Notes: generated from the sequence alone by a model not told the origin. DNA of 10,824 nucleotides from Eubacterium sp. UBA3782 (GCA_002368795.1 DFFG01000004.1:1-10824); one strand, 5' to 3'. Positions 1-6,291 are shown, numbered from the stretch's first letter. Numbers and translations: made by a program.

Positions 1-557
1 AGGAGGAGATCAAGCTGATCTACTCTCTGGTCAGACCGAAATATGTTATTCCGGTCCATGGTGAGTACCGTCATCTGAAGGCCCAGGCCGGGATCGCTGA
101 GGCGATCGGCATTCCGAAGGAAAACATCTTCATTATGAAGACCGGTCAGGTTCTGGAGCTTTGCCAGAGCAGCGCTGCAGTCACCGGAAAGGTCAACACC
201 GGAGAGATCATGGTGGATGGCCTTGGCGTGGGCGATGTTGGAAATATCGTTCTTCGCGACCGGCAGAGACTGTCCGAAGAGGGAATCATCATCGTTGTCC
301 TGACCTTGGGAAGGCAGAGCGGAGAGATCCTCGCCGGACCGGATATCGTGACCAGAGGCTTTGTCTACGTCAGAGAAGCCGAGGATCTGATCGATGAGGC
401 CCGGATCGTCGTAGAGGAAGCGCTGGAGGAGTGCCTGGACCGCAACATTACGGACTGGGGACGCCTGAAAACTGCCATCAAGGATGCGCTTGGCAGCTTT
501 GTCTGGAAACGGACCCAGAGAAATCCGATGATTCTGCCTGTCATCATGGAGGCCTGA
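1..557 (+). CDS. rnj: Ribonuclease J, C-terminal part (5' end outside window)
   Basis: RNase J is a metallo-beta-lactamase/beta-CASP ribonuclease with 5'-3' exonuclease and endonuclease activity in mRNA decay and rRNA maturation. Only the last 184 residues are present; the first complete codon is at position 3 and the stop is TGA at 555-557. The visible sequence starts just after where the HxSGHA segment of the family would lie. It includes PKYVIPVHGEYRHL, which carries the conserved metal-site His of the PVHGE motif. It then runs through the C-terminal domain and ends with the family-typical WKRTQRNPMILPVIMEA. The MBL core is upstream of the window, so J1 and J2 cannot be distinguished. The next gene begins 2 nt after the stop and its Shine-Dalgarno sequence (GGAGG, 548-552) lies inside this gene, so the two are probably translationally coupled. 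Confidence 0.93.
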   Translation, partial: EEIKLIYSLVRPKYVIPVHGEYRHLKAQAGIAEAIGIPKENIFIMKTGQVLELCQSSAAVTGKVNTGEIMVDGLGVGDVGNIVLRDRQRLSEEGIIIVVLTLGRQSGEILAGPDIVTRGFVYVREAEDLIDEARIVVEEALEECLDRNITDWGRLKTAIKDALGSFVWKRTQRNPMILPVIMEA

Positions 558-559
558 GC

Positions 560-886
560 ATGGATGGGGTAACACATGCGATCGATGCTCTGATCGATGT
601 GCTGAAAGGTACGCCGGAGTATACCGCGTACCAGGCGCTGGAGGAACGGCTCCGCCAGGAGCCGGATCTGAAGCGGCGCATTGACGAGTATCGGACAAAA
701 GCATATAATATGCAAAGATCCGGGTATGATATTTTCGATGAGACAGATTACTGCCTGGATGAGTACAGGGACCTGCACGAAAATGCACTGGCCCTGGCAT
801 ACCTGGATGCGGAAAGCTCCGTATGCCGCAGACTTCGCCAGGTCATCGACCGGATCGTCGATGAGGTTGGCGTAGAGGTACCCTGA
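560..886 (+). CDS. YlbF/YmcA-family regulator (Com_YlbF domain)
   Basis: This is a small 108-residue, highly charged, probably all-helical protein. The start at 560 is preceded by GGAGG at 548-552 with 7-nt spacing; an upstream in-frame extension would run back inside the RNase J gene and is not credible. The pattern VLKGTPEYTAYQALEERL (14-31), then EPDLKRRIDEYR (34-45), matches my recollection of the YlbF/YmcA family. In B. subtilis YlbF, YmcA and YaaT form the Y-complex, which carries iron-sulfur clusters and assists RNase Y; YlbF also affects competence and sporulation. Two cysteines (C65, C89) are present, but I cannot say they bind a cluster. It starts 2 nt after an RNase gene, which fits an RNA-decay role. 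The family call is fairly safe; the function is inference. Confidence 0.8.
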   Translation: MDGVTHAIDALIDVLKGTPEYTAYQALEERLRQEPDLKRRIDEYRTKAYNMQRSGYDIFDETDYCLDEYRDLHENALALAYLDAESSVCRRLRQVIDRIVDEVGVEVP

Positions 887-931
887 CGAAAGGGACGGCA
901 GCGGTACGTCCGGTTGAAGTAATAAACATGC

Positions 932-960
932 CGGCTGCGGCAGTTTTAAGGCGGCAGCCG
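932..960 (+). other. Intercistronic stem-loop before the mltG-like gene
   Basis: CGGCTGC (932-938) pairs exactly with GCAGCCG (954-960) around a 15-nt loop. No T-run follows, so it is not an intrinsic terminator. It ends 2 nt before the Shine-Dalgarno of the next gene (GGAGG, 963-967). It could influence ribosome access or mark an mRNA processing site. A 7-bp stem can occur by chance. Confidence 0.4.
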
Positions 961-974
961 ATGGAGGATTCACA

Positions 975-1382
975 ATGGCAAACAGAGAAAGACAGGGGGA
1001 GAGCCTGGGCTATCGGGTGATGCTCGGCGGAATTAAGGGCATCCTCCGTATTCTGGTTCTGATCGCACTCGTCTTTGTCCTGATCTACATGGGACAGCAG
1101 GCGTATGCACTGGGCTATGAGGTCTTCAATGAACAGCCGGTCGATACCGGAGAAGGCCGTGCGGTGAGCGTGACGATCACAGACGATATGTCCGTCCGGC
1201 AGATCGGCATGATGCTGCGTGCTGAGGGCCTTCTCGAGGAGAGCGCAACGGCATTTGTCATTCAGGAGCTGATCTCGGAGTATCACGGGGAGATCCTTCC
1301 GGGTACCTATGTGCTCAGGACGTCCATGATCGCCGATGATATGTTTCCGATCCTCGCGCAGTACGAAGAGTCGGAAGGATAA
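975..1382 (+). CDS. Short MltG/YceG-like membrane protein without catalytic domain
   Basis: This is a 135-residue protein with a basic N-terminus, one membrane segment (about residues 22-40, GILRILVLIALVFVLIYMG) and an outside-facing domain. Residues 63-130 (VSVTITDDMSVRQIGMMLRAE and ILPGTYVLRTSM) resemble the LysM-like N-terminal module of MltG (YceG), the endolytic transglycosylase that cuts nascent peptidoglycan. Full MltG proteins are roughly 340-360 residues and carry the catalytic Glu in the later domain. That domain is absent: TAA closes the frame and only 63 nt precede the next gene, so this is not a simple frameshift. The start has GGAGG at 963-967, 7 nt away. In B. subtilis mltG (yrrL) lies directly before yrrM and yrrN, whose homologues follow here, which supports the relationship. 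Its role, perhaps as a non-enzymatic envelope protein, is unknown. Confidence 0.72.
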   Translation: MANRERQGESLGYRVMLGGIKGILRILVLIALVFVLIYMGQQAYALGYEVFNEQPVDTGEGRAVSVTITDDMSVRQIGMMLRAEGLLEESATAFVIQELISEYHGEILPGTYVLRTSMIADDMFPILAQYEESEG

Positions 1383-1395
1383 ATAGAATGCACAT

Positions 1396-1426
1396 GCCTT
1401 CGGGACCAAAACAGATGGCCGGAGGC
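1396..1426 (+). other. Intercistronic stem-loop before trmR
   Basis: GCCTTCGG (1396-1403) can pair with CCGGAGGC (1419-1426) over 8 positions including one G-U, with a 15-nt loop. No T-run follows. It ends 8 nt before the GGAGA ribosome binding site (1435-1439) of the O-methyltransferase gene. Its size and placement resemble the hairpin at 932-960. Confidence 0.4.
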
Positions 1427-1445
1427 TTGTGACCGGAGAATACAG

Positions 1446-2087
1446 ATGATAACCGATGAGCGAATGATCACCTTTATCAATTCCCTGGATCATGGAAATA
1501 CGCCCTTTCTGGAGGAGCTTGCGCATACTGCAGAGAGGACCGGGGTGCCGATCATTCGCCGTGAAATGCAGAGCTTTTTAAAAACCTTTCTGCAGATGCA
1601 GAAGCCGCAGACCATCCTTGAGGTGGGAACAGCGATCGGCTTTTCCGCTATTTTGATGGCGGAGTACGGGCCGGTGGGCTGCCATATAACCACGATCGAG
1701 GATTACGCAAAGCGGATCCCCATTGCAAGGGAGAACTTTGTGCGGAGCGGCTATGCAGAGCAGATCGACCTGTTGGAGGGAGACGCGGCAAAAGTGCTGA
1801 AAACACTCGCGGATCCCTTTGATTTTATCTTCATGGACGCGGCGAAGGGGCAGTATATCCATTTCCTGCCGGAGGTGCTCCGGCTCATGCACAGGGGAAG
1901 CGTCCTGATCTCGGACAATGTCCTTCAGGACGGGGATATTATCGAATCACATTACATCGTGGAACGGCGCAACCGTACGATCTACAAGCGCATGCGGGAA
2001 TATCTCCGTGCGCTGAAGGATGATGAGCGTCTGGAGACATCGATCATCCCTCTGGGAGACGGGATCAGCATTTCCGTGATGAAATAG
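1446..2087 (+). CDS. trmR: SAM-dependent O-methyltransferase, TrmR (YrrM) type
   Basis: This 213-residue class I methyltransferase belongs to the Methyltransf_3/COMT-like family. Motif I is ILEVGTAIGFSAI (57-69). The acidic residue closing the next strand is in TTIEDY (82-87). Metal-binding positions fit D131 (FMDAAKG) and D157-N158 (ISDNVL). The start at 1446 has GGAGA at 1435-1439, 6 nt away. In B. subtilis the homologue YrrM is TrmR, which methylates 5-hydroxyuridine at tRNA position 34 to 5-methoxyuridine; it lies between mltG and the TrhP genes. The same order here (short mltG-like, this gene, U32 protein 14 nt downstream) is the main reason for choosing TrmR over a generic catechol-type methyltransferase. 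Family certain; substrate inferred from context. Confidence 0.87.
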   Translation: MITDERMITFINSLDHGNTPFLEELAHTAERTGVPIIRREMQSFLKTFLQMQKPQTILEVGTAIGFSAILMAEYGPVGCHITTIEDYAKRIPIARENFVRSGYAEQIDLLEGDAAKVLKTLADPFDFIFMDAAKGQYIHFLPEVLRLMHRGSVLISDNVLQDGDIIESHYIVERRNRTIYKRMREYLRALKDDERLETSIIPLGDGISISVMK

Positions 2088-2101
2088 GACAGGAGATAGG
2101 T

Positions 2102-3340
2102 ATGCAGAACAAGAAAAAACCAGAGCTTCTGATCCCTGCAAGCTGCCTGGAGGTGCTGAAGGTAGCCGTTGCCTTTGGGGCAGATGCGGTCTATATCGGC
2201 GGAGAGGCTTTCGGCCTTCGGGCAAAGGCAAAAAACTTTAGCAAAGAGGATATGGCCGAGGGGATCCGATATGCCCATGAACATGGCGTCAGGGTCCATG
2301 TGACCGTCAATATCCTTGCACACAATGCAGACCTGGAAGGCGTGCGTGCATACCTTCGCGAGCTCAGAGAGCTGGGACCGGACGCACTGATTATTGCCGA
2401 TCCCGGGATCTTCGTTCTGGCCGGCCAGGAATGTCCTGGCATCGAGCGGCACATCAGCACCCAGGCCAACAATACCAACTGGGCGACAGCCGAGTTCTGG
2501 AGAGCACAGGGAGCCAGCCGTATCGTGACGGCCCGAGAGCTGTCCCTCGCTGAGATCCGGGAAATGCGGGATCATCTGTCCGAGGACATGGAGATCGAGA
2601 GCTTTGTACATGGGGCCATGTGCATCTCCTATTCCGGCAGATGCCTTTTGTCCAGCTTCCTGACCGGGCGGGATGCCAACCGGGGAGCCTGTACCCATCC
2701 CTGCCGGTGGAAGTATGCACTTATGGAGGAAAGCCGTCCCGGACAATATTTCCCGGTATTTGAAAACGAGAGAGGCACCTACATCTTCAATTCCAAGGAC
2801 CTCTGCATGATCGAGCATGTACCGGACCTGGTTGGTGCAGGGATAGACAGCTGGAAGATCGAGGGAAGAATGAAGACGGCTCTCTATGTGGCAACCGTTG
2901 CCAGGACCTACCGCCGGGCGATCGACGATTATTTCCAGGATCCGGTACTGTATGAGGCACATATGCCCTGGTACAGAGAGCAGATCGCAGACTGCACTTT
3001 CCGCCAGTTCACCACCGGCTTCTTCTACGGAAAGCCAGACGAAAAGGACCAGATCTACGACAACAATACCTACATTACAAACTATACGTATCTGGGGACT
3101 GCCGAGCGCATGGACGAATGCGGCCGTGTCGTGATCGAGCAGAAAAACAAATTCTGCAGAGGTGACAGGCTGGAGATCATGAAGCCGGATGGCAGAGATA
3201 TCGAGGTCACGGTTGCCGGGATCTACGATGCCGATGGAAACCCGATGGAGTCGGCGCCCCATTCCAGGCAGGAGCTGCACGTGGACCTCGGCCAGGCCGT
3301 CGACCGGTACGATATCCTGCGGATGCGGAAGGAAGACTAA
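2102..3340 (+). CDS. trhP: U32-family protein, tRNA U34 hydroxylase TrhP type
   Basis: This 412-residue protein has the U32 signature at 164-181 (EIESFVHGAMCISYSGRC), an N-terminal barrel with ADAVYIGGEAFGLRAKA (27-43), and a C-terminal extension (about 320-410) typical of the longer U32 proteins. Family members are labelled peptidases, but E. coli YegQ and B. subtilis YrrN/YrrO were shown to be TrhP, which hydroxylates U34 of tRNA using prephenate. C174, C181, C197, C201 and C235 are the candidate iron-sulfur ligands; exactly which four are used is inference. The length is close to B. subtilis TrhP2 (YrrO) rather than the shorter TrhP1. AGGAG at 2091-2095 lies 6 nt before the start. It follows trmR by 14 nt, giving a hydroxylase-methyltransferase pair for making mo5U. 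A long open frame on the opposite strand is a shadow. Confidence 0.88.
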   Translation: MQNKKKPELLIPASCLEVLKVAVAFGADAVYIGGEAFGLRAKAKNFSKEDMAEGIRYAHEHGVRVHVTVNILAHNADLEGVRAYLRELRELGPDALIIADPGIFVLAGQECPGIERHISTQANNTNWATAEFWRAQGASRIVTARELSLAEIREMRDHLSEDMEIESFVHGAMCISYSGRCLLSSFLTGRDANRGACTHPCRWKYALMEESRPGQYFPVFENERGTYIFNSKDLCMIEHVPDLVGAGIDSWKIEGRMKTALYVATVARTYRRAIDDYFQDPVLYEAHMPWYREQIADCTFRQFTTGFFYGKPDEKDQIYDNNTYITNYTYLGTAERMDECGRVVIEQKNKFCRGDRLEIMKPDGRDIEVTVAGIYDADGNPMESAPHSRQELHVDLGQAVDRYDILRMRKED

Positions 3341-3357
3341 GCAGAAGGCAAGAGAGT

Positions 3358-3536
3358 CAGAAAGCTGCCATGCAAGAAACAAAATGTGCATAAACATTCT
3401 GGAGGGAACATCCGCAGCGCTGGTTCTTGGAGGAATGGAACATTCCGACTTAGAACCACTGCGCGAGGACAGAGCGAGAGCGTTTCCCATAAGAATATTT
3501 ATGCACATTTTTATAGTTTCGCGTGGCAGCTTTCTG
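3358..3536. repeat. Nested long inverted repeat (rod-forming element)
   Basis: The outer arms 3358-3400 and 3492-3536 are near-perfect reverse complements. CAGAAAGCTGCCATGC (3358-3373) faces GCGTGGCAGCTTTCTG (3521-3536) with one G-U; GAAAC (3376-3380) faces GTTTC (3516-3520); AAAATGTGCATAAA (3381-3394) faces 3498-3511; ATTCT (3396-3400) faces 3492-3496. Inside, GGGAA (3404-3408) faces TTCCC (3484-3488), GCGC plus TGGTTCT (3417-3427) faces AGAACCA plus GCGC (3452-3464, 2-nt bulge), and GGAATG (3432-3437) faces CATTCC (3441-3446) around a GAA loop. About 65 pairs fall in 179 nt. It could be a structured RNA, a MITE-like mobile repeat or a DNA cruciform. No target-site duplication is visible at the borders. 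I do not recognise the family. Confidence 0.8.
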
Positions 3537-3607
3537 CGTTCAGCCATGCATTCAGCCGGCCCCGGATTTTTCTGGTTGCATATCCGGCTTGTCAGAAGTA
3601 TACTAAC
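3537..3607 (+). other. Intergenic stem-loop and weak promoter-like site
   Basis: ATCCGGCT (3582-3589) can pair with AGCC (3554-3557) plus GGAT (3564-3567), leaving a 6-nt bulge and a 14-nt loop. TTCAGCC is repeated at 3539-3545 and 3551-3557 around the palindrome ATGCAT. TTGCAT (3576-3581), 17 nt, then TATACT (3599-3604) could be a promoter for yifB, but the -35 matches only 3 of 6 positions. No gene is visible here. Confidence 0.3.
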
Positions 3608-3639
3608 AGACAGGGAGATCTTCCCTGTCTATTCTTTTT
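3608..3639 (+). terminator. Intrinsic terminator between trhP and yifB
   Basis: AGACAGGGA (3608-3616) pairs perfectly with TCCCTGTCT (3622-3630) around a 5-nt loop, followed by ATTCTTTTT (3631-3639). This is a standard Rho-independent terminator. It closes whatever is transcribed from the trhP operon and the inverted-repeat element, so yifB needs a promoter at or after this point. Confidence 0.88.
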
Positions 3640-3653
3640 GTTCAGTTCTGAAC
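3640..3653. promoter_or_regulatory. 14-bp dyad in the yifB leader
   Basis: GTTCAG-TT-CTGAAC is a perfect 6-bp dyad with a 2-nt centre, directly after the terminator T-run. It could be a repressor operator, but its half-sites run opposite to the Gram-positive LexA box (GAAC first, then GTTC), so I do not assign a regulator. Confidence 0.3.
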
Positions 3654-3662
3654 ACTTTTCCG

Positions 3663-3686
3663 TTTTTTTGCGCTTGCGCACGAAAA
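3663..3686 (+). promoter_or_regulatory. CUUG-tetraloop hairpin abutting the yifB ribosome binding site
   Basis: TGCG-CTTG-CGCA (3669-3680) forms a stem closed by a G(CUUG)C tetraloop, a known very stable loop class. After one T/C mismatch the stem can extend by pairing T-run bases (3663-3667) with GAAAA (3682-3686). Those A residues begin the AAAAGGAG ribosome binding site (3683-3690), so folding could hinder initiation on yifB. This is inferred from base pairing only. Confidence 0.4.
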
Positions 3687-3698
3687 GGAGAATATTGT

Positions 3699-5249
3699 AT
3701 GTACTGCAGTGTTATGTCTGCGGCTGTTTCTGATGTGGACGCTGTCCCTGTTTCTGTGGAGGCGGACATCAGTGAAGGGCTGCCTGTTTTCTGCATGGTC
3801 GGATTTGTGACTTCTCAGGTCAGGGAGGCCCAGGACAGGGTGCGGACGGCCTTGAGAAATGCAGGTGCTGCCATGCCTTCTGGCAGGATCACCATCAACC
3901 TTGCACCGGGAGATATCCGGAAGGATGGAACGCGTTTTGACCTGCCGATTGCGGCGGCGATCCTGGAATGCCGGGGCAGTCTGCCTGCCGGTTTTCTGAA
4001 AGGGTCTATGATCATCGGCGAGCTTCGGCTGGATGGGCGTGTCGGGCGGATCAACGGTGTTCTGCCCAGCGTGATCGCTGCCAGAGACAGAGGGTGTCAT
4101 ACCTGCTTTCTTCCGGCAGAGAACGTGCAGGAGGGACGGGTGGTGGACAACATCCGCATCGTTGGAATACGGAGTCTGCAGGAGCTGATTTCTCTTGGCC
4201 AGGGAGAAGATCTGCCGGAGGAGGAGATGGCAGATGCGCCACCGGAACCGGAGTCGTATGATGTGGATTTTGCGGACATCCGCGGACAGGAGGCGGTAAA
4301 GCGGGCGGCTCTGATCGCAGCCGCCGGTTTTCACAATCTGCTTCTTTCCGGGCCGCCGGGATCGGGCAAGTCTATGACCGCCAGGAGGATCCCTACGATC
4401 CTGCCGCCTCTTACAAAGGAAGAAAGTCTGGAGATCTCCAAGATCTACAGCATTGCAGGACTGCTTCCTTCAGAGCATCCGCTGATGACCAGGCGGCCGT
4501 TTCGTTCCCCGCATCACACCATCACCCCGGCAGCACTCTGCGGCGGAGGGTTTTATCCAAAGCCAGGCGAGGTGACTCTGGCGCACCGGGGTGTGTTGTT
4601 TCTGGATGAGCTTCCGGAAATGAACCCGGCGGCACTGGAGATGCTTCGCCAGCCCCTGGAGGACCGGCAGATCACCATCTCCAGGGTCGGCGGGACCAGT
4701 GTATATCCGGCATCCTTTCTTCTGGCAGCGGCGATGAATCCCTGTCCCTGCGGCTATCTGGGGGACAGTACCAGATGTTCCTGCTCCGTCAAGGAGATCC
4801 GCGCCTACCAGGCCAGGATCAGCCAGGCGATCCTTGACCGCATCGATCTGGTGTGTGTTGTTCCGGCGGTGGACTACCGGCAGCTTTCCGGCGGGGAGGA
4901 AGGCGGCGTCTCTTCTGCAGAGATGCGAAGGCAGGTTCTTGCATCTGTTCAGATCCAGAAGGAGCGGTATCAGGGAAGCAGCATTGTCTTTAACAGTGAA
5001 TTGTCCGTAAGCGGGATCGAGAAGTTCTGTCCATTGACGGATGAGGCGAGACGGATGCTGGAGGCAGCTTTTCGTCATCTGGGACTGTCTGCACGAAGCT
5101 ATCACCGGGTGATCAAGGTGTCCCGGACGATCGCCGATCTGGAGGGCAGAGAAATCATTAATGAGGCAGACATCAGCGAGGCACTCTGCTGCAGAAGCGG
5201 GGATCTGCCGGAGGCGGATGTGCCGGGAAGGAGCAGGCGCCATGGCTGA
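3699..5249 (+). CDS. comM: YifB/ComM-family AAA+ ATPase (Mg-chelatase-like)
   Basis: This 516-residue protein has the three-part YifB layout. An N-terminal ChlI-like/Lon-type domain spans about 20-165 (GRITINLAPGDIRKDG, 62-77). A central AAA+ domain has Walker A GPPGSGKS (218-225), Walker B GVLFLDE (298-304), sensor N347 and an arginine-finger region ILDRIDL (378-384). A C-terminal lid holds RSYHRVIKVSRTIADLEG. A Cys cluster NPCPCGYLGDSTRCSCS (C349, C351, C360, C362) matches the family and may bind metal. In Vibrio, ComM is a branch-migration helicase that helps integrate single-stranded DNA during transformation. AAGGAG (3685-3690), 8 nt upstream, fixes the start; the frame stays open upstream but crosses a terminator. 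It overlaps dprA by 8 nt, suggesting a shared DNA-uptake or recombination role. Natural competence itself is not shown. Confidence 0.92.
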   Translation: MYCSVMSAAVSDVDAVPVSVEADISEGLPVFCMVGFVTSQVREAQDRVRTALRNAGAAMPSGRITINLAPGDIRKDGTRFDLPIAAAILECRGSLPAGFLKGSMIIGELRLDGRVGRINGVLPSVIAARDRGCHTCFLPAENVQEGRVVDNIRIVGIRSLQELISLGQGEDLPEEEMADAPPEPESYDVDFADIRGQEAVKRAALIAAAGFHNLLLSGPPGSGKSMTARRIPTILPPLTKEESLEISKIYSIAGLLPSEHPLMTRRPFRSPHHTITPAALCGGGFYPKPGEVTLAHRGVLFLDELPEMNPAALEMLRQPLEDRQITISRVGGTSVYPASFLLAAAMNPCPCGYLGDSTRCSCSVKEIRAYQARISQAILDRIDLVCVVPAVDYRQLSGGEEGGVSSAEMRRQVLASVQIQKERYQGSSIVFNSELSVSGIEKFCPLTDEARRMLEAAFRHLGLSARSYHRVIKVSRTIADLEGREIINEADISEALCCRSGDLPEADVPGRSRRHG

Positions 5250-6291
5250 AGATAATATCATGCGGTGCATACGAAAAACGGATCCGTCCTATCCGGAGAT
5301 CCTGAAAAACTACAGCCGGATGCCTGAGCGGCTGTATGTGATAGGGGACCTGCCGGATCCGAAACTGCCGGGTGTAGCCATCGTCGGCGCCAGGGGCTGC
5401 AGTGCCTATGGAAGAGCAGAAGCAGAGCGGTTTGGCAGATGTCTGGCCCAACATGGGGTGCAGGTCATCAGCGGCATGGCCTACGGCATCGATGCATGGG
5501 CGCATCACGGTGCGCTGGAGGGCGGAGGCCGGACCTTTGCGGTGCTGGGCACAGGAGCGGATGTGGTCTATCCCAGGGAAAACACGGATCTTTACCAGCG
5601 CATCCTGCAGCACGGCGGTGTCCTCTCTGAATTTGAGCCTGGCGTGCGGGCAGAGCCCTGGCATTTCCCCCTGCGGAACCGGGTCATCAGTGCGCTGGCG
5701 GATATCGTGCTTGTAATTGAGGCAAAGGCACGCTCCGGGAGCCTGATCACGGTCGAATATGCCCTTGAGCAGGGAAAAAGCGTTTATGCTGTTCCGGGAA
5801 GAAACCGGGATAAGCTGAGTGAGGGAACCAACCGGCTCATCGCGCAGGGGGCAGGGATCGCCTGGACACCGGAGATACTTCTGGAGGAGCTTGGGCTGCT
5901 TCGGAAGGAGGAGTACAGCTACAGCGCCATACCGATCAAGGAAGAGAAGGAGAAAGGAAAAAAGAAAGCGGTACTCAGATACACCCGAAAGGAAAGAGAA
6001 GAGGCTTTTGCATATCACCTATCCCGGCAAAGCACAGAGGCGGCTATGGCGGATGGCAGGCCCAAAACTGCTGCAGCGGATCAGACAGATATTCTTCCGC
6101 CTGCCATGAGGGAAAGCCGGGAGATCCGGCGGCTGTTCCAGTGCCTGAACGATGACGATAAGTCAGTGGACCGGCTGATGGCAGAGAGCGGCCTGCCGGT
6201 GCAGACCGTGACGGCTGTTCTGCTTCAGCTGTGCTTCTCCGGATATGTAGAGGAGCGTATCCCTGGATATTACTGCCGGATCCGCGGATGA
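5242..6291 (+). CDS. dprA: DNA-processing protein DprA (Smf)
   Basis: DprA binds incoming single-stranded DNA and loads RecA during transformation. The 349-residue product has a Rossmann-like core with VGARGCSAYG (48-57), SGMAYGIDAWAHHGAL (77-92) and LVIEAKARSGSLITVEYALE (157-176), followed by VYAVPG. A C-terminal winged-helix-like domain lies at about 290-349 (VDRLMAESGLPVQTVTAVLLQL, 309-330). The start at 5242 lies 8 nt after AAGGAG (5228-5233) and overlaps the yifB stop, so coupling is likely. An upstream in-frame ATG at 5161 lies inside yifB with no good ribosome site and was not used. Only about 43 residues precede the core, so the usual N-terminal helix-hairpin-helix/SAM-like domain seems missing, while a charged Lys/Glu-rich linker (about 221-290) is longer than usual. 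Confidence 0.93.
   Translation: MAEDNIMRCIRKTDPSYPEILKNYSRMPERLYVIGDLPDPKLPGVAIVGARGCSAYGRAEAERFGRCLAQHGVQVISGMAYGIDAWAHHGALEGGGRTFAVLGTGADVVYPRENTDLYQRILQHGGVLSEFEPGVRAEPWHFPLRNRVISALADIVLVIEAKARSGSLITVEYALEQGKSVYAVPGRNRDKLSEGTNRLIAQGAGIAWTPEILLEELGLLRKEEYSYSAIPIKEEKEKGKKKAVLRYTRKEREEAFAYHLSRQSTEAAMADGRPKTAAADQTDILPPAMRESREIRRLFQCLNDDDKSVDRLMAESGLPVQTVTAVLLQLCFSGYVEERIPGYYCRIRG

Noticed and set aside
3358..3536. Retron msr-msd or 6S RNA as identity of the rod element
   Set aside because: No reverse transcriptase is nearby, and the central open bubble expected of 6S RNA is not evident.
1982..3547. A 521-codon open frame on the - strand across trhP and the inverted repeat
   Set aside because: It lies opposite a clear U32 gene, has no recognisable domain or ribosome site, and ends inside trmR. 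Long antisense frames are common opposite GC-rich genes.
3640..3653. LexA operator in the yifB leader
   Set aside because: The half-sites are GTTC...GAAC, inverted relative to the Gram-positive SOS box (GAAC...GTTC).
3189..3698. An open in-frame upstream extension of yifB of about 170 codons
   Set aside because: It crosses the end of trhP, the inverted repeat and an intrinsic terminator. The start at 3699 has a strong ribosome site and gives the family N-terminus.
5161..5241. Alternative upstream dprA start at 5161
   Set aside because: The extra 27 residues are out-of-frame yifB coding sequence with no good ribosome site; 5242 has AAGGAG at ideal spacing.
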